Shown here piece by piece: positions 15,682-23,594 of a stretch of 36,851 nt of DNA. How positions within the stretch are numbered: the stretch's first letter is position 1; the number at the start of each line of letters is the position of its first letter. This DNA is from an uncultured Bacilli bacterium (lineage in GTDB: Bacteria; Bacillota_I; Bacilli_A; RF39; UBA660). Location: positions 1 through 36,851 of the forward strand of contig CALVJD010000047.1 of the NCBI GenBank assembly GCA_944332005.1, in the 5' to 3' direction. A program made the position numbers and the translations under genes. A model generated the notes under the pieces. That model saw nothing but the letters and a program-made list of their open reading frames with translations, did no database searches and was not told where the DNA came from.

Positions 15682-16788
15682 ATGAAAAAAGTAGTAATTG
15701 GAATGAGTGGAGGAGTGGATAGTAGTGTTGCTGCCATTCTTTTGAAAGAACAGGGCTATGATGTCGTAGGCCTTTTCATGCGTAACTGGGATGCCTCTTT
15801 GAATAATGACATCTTGGGTAATCCTACTTTAAATAATCAAATATGTCCACAAGAACAAGATTATAATGACGCTTTAAAAGTATGTGAAGAAATTGGTATT
15901 CCTCTTCATCGTGTCGATTTTGTAAAAGAATATTGGGATTATGTATTTACTTATTTTTTAGATGAATTAAAAGCCGGTAGAACACCTAATCCTGACATCA
16001 TGTGTAACAAGTATATTAAATTTGATATGTTTGTAAAAGAGGCAGAAAAACTAGGTGCCGATTATATTGCAACCGGACATTATGCACGAATTAAAAATGG
16101 CAAATTATTGCGAGGTGTCGATCGTAATAAAGATCAAACTTACTTTTTGTCTCAACTATCAAAAAAACAATTAGAGAATGTTCTCTTTCCAATTGGCGAT
16201 TTGGAAAAATCGGAAGTTCGTAAAATAGCAGAACAAAATCATTTAACGACAGCTAAGAAAAAAGATTCAACTGGTATTTGCTTTATTGGAGAACGTCATT
16301 TTAAAGACTTTTTGAAAAACTATTTACCTAACATACCTGGACAAATCGTCAATATTGAAACAAACGAAGTATTAGGAGAACATATCGGTCTTATGTATTA
16401 TACGATAGGACAACGAAAAGGTCTTAACATTGGAGGTAGTACCGATAAGCTTTTTGTCGTTGGAAAAGATTTGGAAAAGAATATTTTGTATGTAGCTTAT
16501 GGTGAGGATAATCCGTATTTGGTTAGTACCGAATGTTTAGTTGATCAAGTGAATTGGATCAGCACGGAATATCCAATCCAATGTAGTGCGAAATTTCGGT
16601 ATCGTCAAAAAGATAATGAAGTTGAATTAGAATATCTAGATGATGGTAATATCGTCGTCCATTATCAAAATGGAGTAAAAGCAGTTACGCCAGGACAAGC
16701 TTGTGTCTTCTATTTAGGCGAAGAATGCTTAGGTGGTGGCATTATAAAAGAAGTTCGTAAAAACCATAAGAAGCTTTGGTATTTATAA
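15682..16788 (+). CDS. mnmA: tRNA-specific 2-thiouridylase MnmA
   Basis: Thiolates U34 at C2 in tRNA for Lys, Glu and Gln, using sulfur from a cysteine desulfurase. The 368-aa protein starts with the PP-loop GMSGGVDSS (residues about 7-15), has [17 protein letters not shown] with Cys108, ATGHYARI, and STGICFIGE with Cys200. These two Cys are the catalytic pair of the family. The C-terminal beta-barrel domains ([16 protein letters not shown], then [19 protein letters not shown]) are complete. ATG 15682 is preferred to an upstream in-frame GTG at 15673 because that GTG lies inside the AGGTGA Shine-Dalgarno. Confidence 0.97.
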   Translation: MKKVVIGMSGGVDSSVAAILLKEQGYDVVGLFMRNWDASLNNDILGNPTLNNQICPQEQDYNDALKVCEEIGIPLHRVDFVKEYWDYVFTYFLDELKAGRTPNPDIMCNKYIKFDMFVKEAEKLGADYIATGHYARIKNGKLLRGVDRNKDQTYFLSQLSKKQLENVLFPIGDLEKSEVRKIAEQNHLTTAKKKDSTGICFIGERHFKDFLKNYLPNIPGQIVNIETNEVLGEHIGLMYYTIGQRKGLNIGGSTDKLFVVGKDLEKNILYVAYGEDNPYLVSTECLVDQVNWISTEYPIQCSAKFRYRQKDNEVELEYLDDGNIVVHYQNGVKAVTPGQACVFYLGEECLGGGIIKEVRKNHKKLWYL

Positions 16789-16794
16789 ATTAGT

Positions 16795-16817
16795 AGGGGA
16801 GTTCCCCTCTTTTTTTT
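16795..16817 (+). terminator. Intrinsic terminator of mnmA
   Basis: The GC-rich stem AGGGG/CCCCT (16795-16799 with 16804-16808) with an AGTT loop is followed by a run of eight T (16810-16817). Confidence 0.85.
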
Positions 16818-16846
16818 CACTTTTTGACTATACTTTTACTTTACAC

Positions 16847-16874
16847 TTGACAATTGACAGAGAAATGATAAAAT
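16847..16874 (+). promoter_or_regulatory. Strong promoter of the HTH gene
   Basis: Consensus TTGACA (16847-16852), 16 bases, and TGA-TAAAAT (TAAAAT at 16869-16874, extended -10). A second TTGACA overlaps at 16854-16859. It is the best -35 match in the window. Confidence 0.65.
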
Positions 16875-16896
16875 GATAATAGGAGGTTTTGAAAAT

Positions 16897-17685
16897 ATGG
16901 AAAGACTAAATGACATTTTACATGAATTAGGCATTTCAAAAGTAAAACTAGCAAAGTATTTAGGTGTATCTAGACAAATGATCTATAATTATTTGGAACT
17001 AGATGATATTAATAAATGGCCAAAAGATAAAAAAGTGTTACTACTAAATTTACTTGGTATTAAATCACCAGATGAAATCAATCATATTAAAGTAGATACT
17101 GATTATATTATGAATGTAGAAACGAGAATTAATGCATTATTTGAAAGCAATGCAAAAAATGAATTTAATGATAGTAGCAATATTTATAATGGCCTAAACA
17201 AAAGAGATAAAGAATTATTACATAATATTATCGAATTGATCAAAGAAAAATTAGAAGATGATAGCGAACGAAATAGCGATCAAGCATATCATACTTTCCG
17301 TTATCTTTATCATTTCATTCAGTCATTAGATTCATCAAAAGAATTAAAGTACATTTTGGCTTATGTAGCAAAAGCAACTGGTTTTGTAAAACCACTTGAA
17401 TTTGTGTTTGATGAAGATGATCAATTTATCTTTGAAAGTATCATGTTCTCTGGAATGACTTTATATAATAATGGTGGCGCATCTAAATCTAGAATTGCGG
17501 AATCCCATAAACGTTTTGTAAATCAAATCGAACATCGTAGAGAAGAAAAAATGAGTCGTACTTTAGAACTTAATACGATCAAAGTTCAAGCCCTAAAGGA
17601 ATTAGGATATACGGAAATCAATGAAAAGAATGCCGCTGAAGTATTCGAAAAAATCGCAGAAATTCAATCACGAAAAGTAAATTAA
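16897..17685 (+). CDS. HTH DNA-binding protein, family unknown
   Basis: The 262-aa protein begins with a helix-turn-helix of the Cro/XRE or sigma-70 region type: LHELGISKVKLAKYLGVSRQMIYNYLELDD (about residues 7-37), where KLAKYLGVSRQMIYNY is the recognition unit. The remainder (about 75-262) is mostly helical and charged, with a middle block SDQAYHTFRYLYHFIQSLD and FVFDEDDQFIFESIMFSGMTLYNNGG; I do not recognise it. ATG 16897 has AGGAGG ten bases ahead; an earlier in-frame ATG at 16873 precedes that site and is unlikely. It has its own strong promoter and terminator, so it is a single-gene unit, perhaps a regulator of the neighbouring accessory region. Confidence 0.8.
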   Translation: MERLNDILHELGISKVKLAKYLGVSRQMIYNYLELDDINKWPKDKKVLLLNLLGIKSPDEINHIKVDTDYIMNVETRINALFESNAKNEFNDSSNIYNGLNKRDKELLHNIIELIKEKLEDDSERNSDQAYHTFRYLYHFIQSLDSSKELKYILAYVAKATGFVKPLEFVFDEDDQFIFESIMFSGMTLYNNGGASKSRIAESHKRFVNQIEHRREEKMSRTLELNTIKVQALKELGYTEINEKNAAEVFEKIAEIQSRKVN

Positions 17686-17705
17686 CGCCTACTCGGTGTT
17701 TTTTT
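17685..17705 (+). terminator. Terminator of the HTH gene
   Basis: The stem ACGCC/GGTGT (17685-17689 with 17695-17699, one G-U pair) overlaps the stop codon and continues into T (to 17705). Confidence 0.7.
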
Positions 17706-18259
17706 AATAGAGTAGGAGAGAGTATTTTTATCGATATAAAATAACGTTCATTTTATAACAAAATTTCATTCCTACTTATCTTTGTTAATATGAATCATAT
17801 ATTCGATATTTACAAGACTTGTTTGGAGTTATATGTTTACGATAAAATATTGATTCATAAAACGTTTTTACAAAGTGACAACTCCCCTATTAATTTTTGG
17901 TTAACTCCCCCCTACTATTATCATAACAAATAGGAGAGTAGGTCATAGACATGTATAACGCGCTTTGTAGCGCTAAAAAAGAAGAATAGATGAATAACTG
18001 TCCATCTCAAATTAAAATATACAACATGGTATCATATATCAATTCAAATAATGGAAAAAATAATCACAATAACAAATGAATCATAATACAAAAATCTTTC
18101 GAATATAAAAATAATTCTTGAGAATAATAAAAAAGAACTATCTAAAATAAGATAATTCATATTCAATATTTACTTTAAAATGAATAACTATTCGAACAAT
18201 TATAAAAAATATATAACTTACTATAATCTATATTATGTTAACTTCTATATATTATATTT
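17706..18259. other. Gene-free, very AT-rich stretch between the HTH and helicase genes
   Basis: No frame with both a start and a ribosome binding site reaches a believable length on either strand. The only notable items are two C-rich direct repeats, AACTCCCCTATTAA (17880-17893) and AACTCCCCCCTACTATTA (17903-17920), a purine-rich TAGGAGAGTAGG (17931-17942) that can pair with the second, and a short GCGC hairpin at 17960-17973. A 12-codon ATG frame at 17951 is noted but not credible. There is no clear terminator for the helicase gene. Confidence 0.6.
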
Positions 18260-20809
18260 TTAATTAATGCTTGTGTTTGGTATATATTTTACATTCATAC
18301 AATTCATTTCCTCATCATTGTAATTGGTACATCCAATCATCAATAAGTTCTTTTCGGGAATAACTTTTTTTAATATCATATATCCAGAACATTTTGAACA
18401 TTTTTGAATTGGGACTTTATAGACTAATTCTGTAGTCATAAAATTGCATACTTCTTTTTCATTTGTACAACGATATATATATTGTTGCATTTCGTTAAAG
18501 TATTCTTTTTTTAAATAATAGCCACATTTTGGGCATTTTAAATTTTCCCAATTATTTTGATATTCCTGGATGACATTATCCATAAATTTCACATTGTTGT
18601 TCTTTTTTAATTCAATTACAAATGGTGATGGTTTTGAAGTAGGTACAATTATATATACCCTACTCTTCGTTCGCGTCAAGGCAACGTAAAACAGTCTTCT
18701 TTCTTCGGCATATTCGAGAGTTGGTTTGTTTTCAATTGCTAGAAATACCGGATCATCTTTTATTTTGGAAGGGAATCCAAAAGTAGAATCGATCGCATTA
18801 ATAATAATAACGCTATCAAATTCACTTCCTTTTGAACCGTGAGCTGTAGAAAAAGTAATATTCATATCTGGTTCGTTTACTGCAATGATTTTGTCATTTT
18901 CTCCTTTTTGAAACAGGTTTGTATGAAATAAGTTTTCTATATCAAAATTATATCTTCCGATTAGTAATATTTGGTGTTGGGTAGAATATTCCTTTTTTAT
19001 ATCACTTATAATTTTACTTATCAGCATAGCTTTATTCCATGTCTTTTTATCATTATCATCATACGAATAAATGATGACAGGCGTCTTTAAATGAATGTTA
19101 GAACGTAACTCTTTATGAATTTGTTCTTTATTTTTTTCGACAAACTCACTAGCCACATCGATCAATTCTTGACTATTACGATAAGTATTTTGAATTTTTA
19201 AGATTTCAGCATAACCCATAGCTTCTTTAAATTTTGTAAATAAAGTTACATTGGATCCGGCAAAGGCAAAAATGGATTGCCAGTCATCCCCTACAGCGAT
19301 GATTTTTGAATTGAGCATTCTCGTTAGTTCTTGTAATAATTCGAATCGTTGATCGGAGATATCTTGATATTCATCTACAATAATATATTGATAATGAAAT
19401 GGTATATTTTCTTTTTTGATATGTTTTAGATCATAGATGGCTTTTATAATCATATCTTCAAAATCAATTTTACCTTCATTTTTAAGCGTTTGTTCATAAT
19501 GTTCATATATTTTTTTCGTTAATTTTAAAAATTCTTTGGTTCGTTCAATATCGGTTTCACTTATCATTCTATCAAAGTCTTCAATTTTTTTCTTTTGAAG
19601 CTTAAACTTAGAGATAAAAGATAGTGCTAATACGAGGTAAGCAAAAAATTCGGTATCTTTAGAAGTTTCAAATAATTTTTGATATATTTCTTCTTCTCTT
19701 TTCTTTTTTAATATAAACCCATTTTTGATTAATAACTCTTTTAAATGAAAAAGTAATGATTTCCCGTCATTATAGTTTGCATAGGTGCATATTAATTTAG
19801 TATGATATTGATCATGTAATTGTTTCTTGATGTCAATTTCATGATTATATTTGGTGGTTGTTTGCGTATCAAATATTTCGCTAGTACCATTTTGATTGAT
19901 TGCAAAATGTTCAAGATATATGATGTTTTCTCCTTGTTTAATAGTAAAATCTGGATAATATACGGTGTTGTTATCTGAAAAAGGATATTTTTTTTCATAT
20001 TCATATTCGATGTTATTTAGATATAAGAAATTAGCAATTTCTAATTCTTGATAAGAACGTAAAAATTCATATTTTATGCTTATCTTTGATTTTTTTCTTT
20101 TATTTATGATCGTTTTATTGTATTCACCTAAGTTACTTTTTAATGACATATATTCAGTATCATATTTATATTTTTTATATTCTTCAAAGTTATCAAATTC
20201 GGCCATGTTAGGATCAGCATGAAAATAACAGCTTAAAAAATTAATTGTTTCTCGTAAATTTTCTTTGTTTTTATATATTTCTTTTTTTAGATAATTCAAA
20301 ATGATATTTTTTTTATCATTTTCACTTATAACTCTAACTGGTATATTTTCATAAGCTTTGATTATTTCGATTCCAAGCTTATGAAAAGTTTTAGTGTCAA
20401 CGTTCAATTTATAGATTTGATTTAGTTTTTGATCAAGTTCTAATACATTTTTTCTAGCAAAGGAAATGGCTAAAATTTCATTGCTAGAAACATGGCATTT
20501 TTCAATTAAATACTTTATTTTAGCTATCATAGTAGTCGTTTTACCGCTTCCAGCTCCAGCTATGATGAGATTATAATCTTCATCGGTTAGAATGGCGATA
20601 CGCTGTTCTAGATCCAGTTTTATTTTTTTCTTTTCTTTATCTAATATATTATCGAAATATTCTTCATATTCTTTTAATTTGTTTTTGATAAATTGTTTGT
20701 TATGATATTCTGTTTGTTGTAAGTATTTTGTTTCTATTAAATCATGACAAAATAATTCACTTCTAGGAATATATTTATCTTGTTTTAAAATGGTGTTGAT
20801 ATCGTGCAT
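18260..20809 (-). CDS. UvrD/Rep-type DNA helicase with PD-(D/E)XK-like insert and C-terminal zinc ribbons
   Basis: The 849-aa superfamily 1 helicase has Walker A LIIAGAGSGKTTT (residues 81-93), motif Ia ISFARKNVLEL, TFHKLGIEII, Walker B YIIVDEYQDIS (about 495), GDDWQSIFAFAGS, QNTYRNSQEL, STAHGSKGSEFD and YVALTRTKSRVYI. Between motifs, at about 250-330, lies an insert with EIANFLYLNNIEYEYEKKYP, YYPDFTIKQG and IIYLEHF, which fits a PD-(D/E)XK nuclease core (E..PDF..LEH). The tail (about 765-845) has two topoisomerase-like four-Cys ribbons starting CPKC and CSKC. It resembles DNA helicase IV-like proteins with embedded nucleases. It has its own promoter, no partners, and codons more AT-biased than its neighbours. 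A role in repair or phage defence is inference. Confidence 0.9.
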   Translation of the reverse strand: MHDINTILKQDKYIPRSELFCHDLIETKYLQQTEYHNKQFIKNKLKEYEEYFDNILDKEKKKIKLDLEQRIAILTDEDYNLIIAGAGSGKTTTMIAKIKYLIEKCHVSSNEILAISFARKNVLELDQKLNQIYKLNVDTKTFHKLGIEIIKAYENIPVRVISENDKKNIILNYLKKEIYKNKENLRETINFLSCYFHADPNMAEFDNFEEYKKYKYDTEYMSLKSNLGEYNKTIINKRKKSKISIKYEFLRSYQELEIANFLYLNNIEYEYEKKYPFSDNNTVYYPDFTIKQGENIIYLEHFAINQNGTSEIFDTQTTTKYNHEIDIKKQLHDQYHTKLICTYANYNDGKSLLFHLKELLIKNGFILKKKREEEIYQKLFETSKDTEFFAYLVLALSFISKFKLQKKKIEDFDRMISETDIERTKEFLKLTKKIYEHYEQTLKNEGKIDFEDMIIKAIYDLKHIKKENIPFHYQYIIVDEYQDISDQRFELLQELTRMLNSKIIAVGDDWQSIFAFAGSNVTLFTKFKEAMGYAEILKIQNTYRNSQELIDVASEFVEKNKEQIHKELRSNIHLKTPVIIYSYDDNDKKTWNKAMLISKIISDIKKEYSTQHQILLIGRYNFDIENLFHTNLFQKGENDKIIAVNEPDMNITFSTAHGSKGSEFDSVIIINAIDSTFGFPSKIKDDPVFLAIENKPTLEYAEERRLFYVALTRTKSRVYIIVPTSKPSPFVIELKKNNNVKFMDNVIQEYQNNWENLKCPKCGYYLKKEYFNEMQQYIYRCTNEKEVCNFMTTELVYKVPIQKCSKCSGYMILKKVIPEKNLLMIGCTNYNDEEMNCMNVKYIPNTSIN

Positions 20810-20835
20810 AACTCACCTACTCTACTATCAATTAT

Positions 20836-20864
20836 ATTATATCAGAAAAAATTAACAATTTGAA
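20836..20864 (-). promoter_or_regulatory. Promoter of the helicase gene
   Basis: On the minus strand TTCAAA (20864-20859), 17 bases, TATAAT (20841-20836). The Shine-Dalgarno TAGGTGAG lies just before the ATG at 20809. Confidence 0.6.
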
Positions 20865-20871
20865 AATTTTT

Positions 20872-20901
20872 TGTATATTACTAGATGGTTTGTTCATACT
20901 A
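20872..20901 (+). promoter_or_regulatory. Sigma-G-type (forespore) promoter of the 20918 gene
   Basis: TGTATA (20872-20877; GTATA fits GHATR), exactly 17 bases, then CATACTA (20895-20901), which is the sigma-G -10 consensus. No sigma-A boxes are present in this gap for the plus strand. The match is close enough to predict expression in the developing spore. Confidence 0.55.
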
Positions 20902-20917
20902 CTAATGGGTGATGAAA

Positions 20918-21118
20918 ATGGCAAAGAATAAGAATAAAAACTCTAATGTTACCAATAAAAGTAACAAACAAGTTAGTAACAAGAAAAATAATCAGGTAAC
21001 TGACTGTAAGAGTAAAATGAATTCAAATGATCAAAACATCGGTTTTGAGTCTGAAGATCATTCATTCGAATATGATGAAAATTCAGATCATTCATTTGAA
21101 CTAAGAGATTGCAAATAA
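20918..21118 (+). CDS. Small hydrophilic Asn/Lys/Ser-rich protein, probably spore-associated
   Basis: The 66-aa protein has an N-terminal half dominated by Lys, Asn and Ser with repeated NK/SNK units, and an acidic C-terminal half with a tandem EDHSFEYDENS / SDHSFELRDCK pattern. It has no hydrophobic segment. Low-complexity Asn/Gln/Lys-rich composition with short F-E-containing repeats is like gamma-type small acid-soluble spore proteins, but I see no specific SASP signature. The forespore-type promoter upstream supports a spore role. ATG 20918 is preferred (GGGTGA at 20907-20912, five bases ahead); GTG 20909 and ATG 20912 overlap that site. Confidence 0.65.
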   Translation: MAKNKNKNSNVTNKSNKQVSNKKNNQVTDCKSKMNSNDQNIGFESEDHSFEYDENSDHSFELRDCK

Positions 21119-21125
21119 CCCAATG

Positions 21126-21158
21126 AAAAGAGATAAACAATTGTTATCTCTTTTTATT
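21126..21158. terminator. Terminator between the 20918 gene and the TSCPD gene
   Basis: The 11-bp stem AAAAGAGATAA/TTATCTCTTTT (21126-21136 with 21144-21154) has a T-rich tail on the plus strand and four T on the minus strand. It probably serves both converging genes. Confidence 0.8.
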
Positions 21159-21429
21159 TTACATTTAATATTTGTTTATCTTTGTATTTTTCTAATGCAA
21201 TCGCAATTTGATCTGGACATGAGGTAACTTTATTGCCACAACGAATTCCTTTTAATTTTTCGATTACATCATCGATCTTTTGCCCTTTTACCAAAACACT
21301 AATTCCTAATAAATTACCAGGACAACCACCAATGACCCTTAAATCACGAATAATATTATTTTCATCGACTGTAAAAATAATATTTTTCGAACATACTCCA
21401 TTTGGTTTATATTGAAATGCTTTTATCAT
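21154..21429 (-). CDS. TIGR03905-type TSCPD domain protein
   Basis: The 91-aa protein carries the signature cysteines of the stand-alone TSCPD family: GVCSKNIIF (about residue 13), RVIGGCPGNLLG (about 37), IRCGNK (about 65) and the name-giving TSCPDQIA (about 71-78). The domain also occurs at the end of some ribonucleotide reductases; the stand-alone protein has no established function, and the Cys pattern suggests metal binding. ATG 21429 follows GTAGGTGAGAAGT. An in-frame GTG at 21438 lies within the ribosome binding region. It converges on the 20918 gene and is 32 bases downstream of the ZIP transporter, possibly in one operon. Confidence 0.88.
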   Translation of the reverse strand: MIKAFQYKPNGVCSKNIIFTVDENNIIRDLRVIGGCPGNLLGISVLVKGQKIDDVIEKLKGIRCGNKVTSCPDQIAIALEKYKDKQILNVK

Positions 21430-21461
21430 ACTTCTCACCTACTCCATTGTAGCATGTTTTA

Positions 21462-22220
21462 CTAAAAAAGAAAATGATTGATGAGCATAAATACAATTCC
21501 AATGAATATCCATCGTCCACTACTTTTTTTGTACTGATAAGAAAAAGAGGTAGGAATTAATTCATAAATGGAGATATGTAACATAATACCTGCTATGATT
21601 GCATATAAACATCCCATCATCATATCGTTGACAAAGGGTCTAAGCATCAAATAAGCTAAAATAGCGCCCAATGGTTCTGATAAACTAGAAACAAAGGTGT
21701 AAAATAACGCTTTTAAACGAGTCCCTGTCGCATAATAGATAGGAATCGATATCGAAATACCCTCTGGTATATTATGCATCGCTATGGCGATTGTTAAGGC
21801 AATTCCAAGCGTGATATGACTACTTGTGGTCATAAAAGTCGCAATTCCTTCTGGTATATTGTGAAGGATAATGGCTAACATGGAAATAACTCCTACCCTA
21901 TATAATCCTTTTTTATTCGTATTAGTTAAATCTTCTGGCAAAAATCGATCGATCATCATTGAAAATATAATGCCAATCGTGATAAAAATTGCTACAATTA
22001 ATAGTGACGGAACAAATCGATATACACTTTCGATTGAATGAATGGCTTCTGGTATTAAATCCGTAATAGAAACTGTCATCATAACACCAGCAGCAAAACC
22101 TAGACTACTAGCAATTAATTTATTACTATTGTTTACTTTAATAAAAATAAGAATGGTTCCAATCATTGTTGATAAACCTGCCAGAACAGTTAAAAGAAAC
22201 GCAAATGTTGTTTGTCCCAT
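21462..22220 (-). CDS. zupT: ZIP family divalent metal transporter (ZupT-like)
   Basis: Membrane importer of zinc and related ions, 252 aa with about eight helices. Key sites are LGFAAGVMMTVSITDLIPEA (about 37-56), the two metal-binding motifs HNIPEGIATF (about 120) and AMHNIPEGISISIP (about 147-160), and SSLSEPLGAILAYL (about 178). The paired HNIPEG motifs are characteristic. ATG 22220 follows AGGTGATAGT; a longer in-frame start would add 19 unconserved residues. A run of Ser/Asn replaces the His-rich loop found in some ZIPs. The metal is not determinable from sequence. Confidence 0.9.
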   Translation of the reverse strand: MGQTTFAFLLTVLAGLSTMIGTILIFIKVNNSNKLIASSLGFAAGVMMTVSITDLIPEAIHSIESVYRFVPSLLIVAIFITIGIIFSMMIDRFLPEDLTNTNKKGLYRVGVISMLAIILHNIPEGIATFMTTSSHITLGIALTIAIAMHNIPEGISISIPIYYATGTRLKALFYTFVSSLSEPLGAILAYLMLRPFVNDMMMGCLYAIIAGIMLHISIYELIPTSFSYQYKKSSGRWIFIGIVFMLINHFLF

Positions 22221-22264
22221 ACTATCACCTATTAAAGAATATGAAATCTTTATTGATACATGAT

Positions 22265-22283
22265 AAAAAGATACCAAATTGAA
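22265..22283 (-). terminator. Distal half of a terminator stem split by the IS element
   Basis: On the minus strand TTCAA...GGTATC is followed by TTTTT (22269-22265). GGTATCTTTT (22275-22266) is complementary to AAAAGATACC at 23644-23635 on the other side of the IS, and TTCAA (22283-22279) to TTGAA (23631-23627). The two halves would form the tRNA-Pro terminator. Confidence 0.5.
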
Positions 22284-22292
22284 GTGATATTA

Positions 22293-22315
22293 TAAAAGTA
22301 GACAGTAAAAAAAAC
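22293..22315 (+). repeat. Left terminal inverted repeat of the IS
   Basis: All 23 bases are the exact reverse complement of 23595-23617. Confidence 0.9.
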
Positions 22316-22362
22316 ACTAGTCTGCTTTTTGTATGTTAAAATTTAATAAAGGAGATAAGAAT

Positions 22363-22734
22363 ATGGGACGACCAATAGGAACAAATAATATTATGAGAAC
22401 ACCAGAAGAAAAAGAAAAAATTGTTAAGGAATATTTAAATGGTGAAAGTGCAACAAAATTGAATAAAAAATATAATTTATCCAACAAAATAATATACAGA
22501 TGGCTTTATAAATATAATCAATCTGGAATAGAAGGTTTAAAATCAAACACAGGAAAACATAAAAATTCAAATGCTGGATTACATTTAAGAAAACCAAAAA
22601 GTAAGATTGAAGAATTAGAATTGGAAATATTAAAGAAAGATATTGAGATTGCTCGATTAAAAAAAGGTTATATGGTGAAAGGAGTTGGGGCCGAAAAGGA
22701 ATACGTTACTACATTCGAGAAGAATATAAAATAA
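22363..22734 (+). CDS. IS3-family OrfA (DNA-binding)
   Basis: The 123-aa protein has an N-terminal helix-turn-helix (TPEEKEKIVKEYLNGES then KLNKKYNLSNKIIYRWLYKY, about 13-50) that binds the terminal repeats, and a coiled-coil/leucine-zipper segment (KIEELELEILKKDIEIARLKK, cut here to its ends I77 and K100) for dimerisation. ATG 22363 has AAAGGAG ahead. Near the end of the zipper an A7 run (22659-22665) lets ribosomes shift -1 into orfB, giving the OrfAB transposase; without the shift translation ends at 22734. Confidence 0.9.
   Translation: MGRPIGTNNIMRTPEEKEKIVKEYLNGESATKLNKKYNLSNKIIYRWLYKYNQSGIEGLKSNTGKHKNSNAGLHLRKPKSKIEELELEILKKDIEIARLKKGYMVKGVGAEKEYVTTFEKNIK
22659..22665 (+). other. Programmed -1 frameshift site (A AAA AAA G)
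   Basis: Seven A in the orfA phase TTA-AAA-AAA-GGT form an X-XXY-YYZ heptamer. After slippage the -1 frame is open without a stop into orfB. AAAGGAG (22678-22684) lies just downstream. Confidence 0.65.
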
Positions 22735-22781
22735 TAGATGAATATAAAGATAAATATTCAATCCAATTACTATGTAAATAT

Positions 22782-23591
22782 ATGTCTGTGAGTAGATCTG
22801 GATATTATAAATGGAAATATAGACAAGATCATCCGACAGATAAAATGTTATCAAGACAAACAGATATAAATTTGATAAAAGAAATACACAAAAAACATCC
22901 ATCGCATGGATACAGATGGATAAATGCTTATGCCAGATTACATTATGGAATAGTTTGGTCTGATAATCATGTCCATTTATGTTGTAAATATGAAGGAATA
23001 AGATCTAATGGGAAACATTATCAATGGAAGAAACCTGATGAAGAACACGAAAAATTTAATAATTTAGTATGGAACGGATGGAAGTATTTATCAAGGCCAT
23101 TTGAAGTAATAGTGTCAGATATGACATCTTTTTGGGTAAAGAATATATATTATGAATTAACACTATATTTTGATGCTTGGAACAAAGAAATAGTTGGTTA
23201 TGGATTAGCCTCTAGAAAAGGTGCAATTCATTCATATTATGATGGTTTAAATCAAGTATTAACACGTATAAAAAAAGAACAAACTGATGATTTGATTATT
23301 CTCCACACAGATCAAGGTTCAGTTTATTCATCTAAAGCTTATAACAAGCTTCTAGAAAATTATAACATAGAACGTTCAATGAGTCGAGCAGGCACACCTA
23401 CTGATAATCCTGTAAATGAATCATTGAACGGATGGATTAAAGAAGAATTAATTATTGATTTTGATTTAAAACATTGCGAGGATGTTCCAAAACTTATTGA
23501 ACAATATATATATTATTACAATAATGAGAGGCCTGCATATTCATTACAATATAAAACCCCAATTCAATATAAATTTGAATCAGGGTTCTAA
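22782..23591 (+). CDS. IS3-family OrfB transposase (DDE integrase)
   Basis: Catalytic half of the transposase. The HTH_21-like region (KKHPSHGYRWINAYARLHYG, about residues 37-57) is followed by the rve integrase core with the complete DDE triad: Asp113 (VSDMTSFW), Asp177 (LHTDQGSVY) and Glu213 (NESLNGWIKEE), with 35 residues between the last two as expected for IS3. The C-terminal YYNNERPAYSLQYKTPIQY block is also typical. The frame is open upstream of this ATG as far as the A7 slippery site, so most product is probably the OrfAB fusion. The ATG at 22782 has no good ribosome binding site. Confidence 0.93.
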   Translation: MSVSRSGYYKWKYRQDHPTDKMLSRQTDINLIKEIHKKHPSHGYRWINAYARLHYGIVWSDNHVHLCCKYEGIRSNGKHYQWKKPDEEHEKFNNLVWNGWKYLSRPFEVIVSDMTSFWVKNIYYELTLYFDAWNKEIVGYGLASRKGAIHSYYDGLNQVLTRIKKEQTDDLIILHTDQGSVYSSKAYNKLLENYNIERSMSRAGTPTDNPVNESLNGWIKEELIIDFDLKHCEDVPKLIEQYIYYYNNERPAYSLQYKTPIQYKFESGF

Positions 23592-23594
23592 AAA

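Noticed and set aside
17951-17989. A 12-codon ATG frame (MYNALCSAKKEE) after TAGGAGAGTAGG
   Set aside because: The purine block is about ten or more bases from the ATG, there is no downstream gene on the same strand to regulate, and the frame is too short to judge.
17706-18259. CRISPR array or tandem repeat in the gene-free stretch
   Set aside because: There are only two imperfect C-rich repeats, with no regular spacing and no cas genes in the window.
22288-22292. Target-site duplication of the IS
   Set aside because: The bases directly outside the two terminal repeats (ending TTA on the left, starting CTT on the right) do not match, so no duplication can be claimed.
22657-22902. An 81-residue minus-strand frame inside the IS
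   Set aside because: It is antisense to orfA/orfB, has a tyrosine-rich composition expected from AT-rich antisense, and lacks a ribosome binding site.
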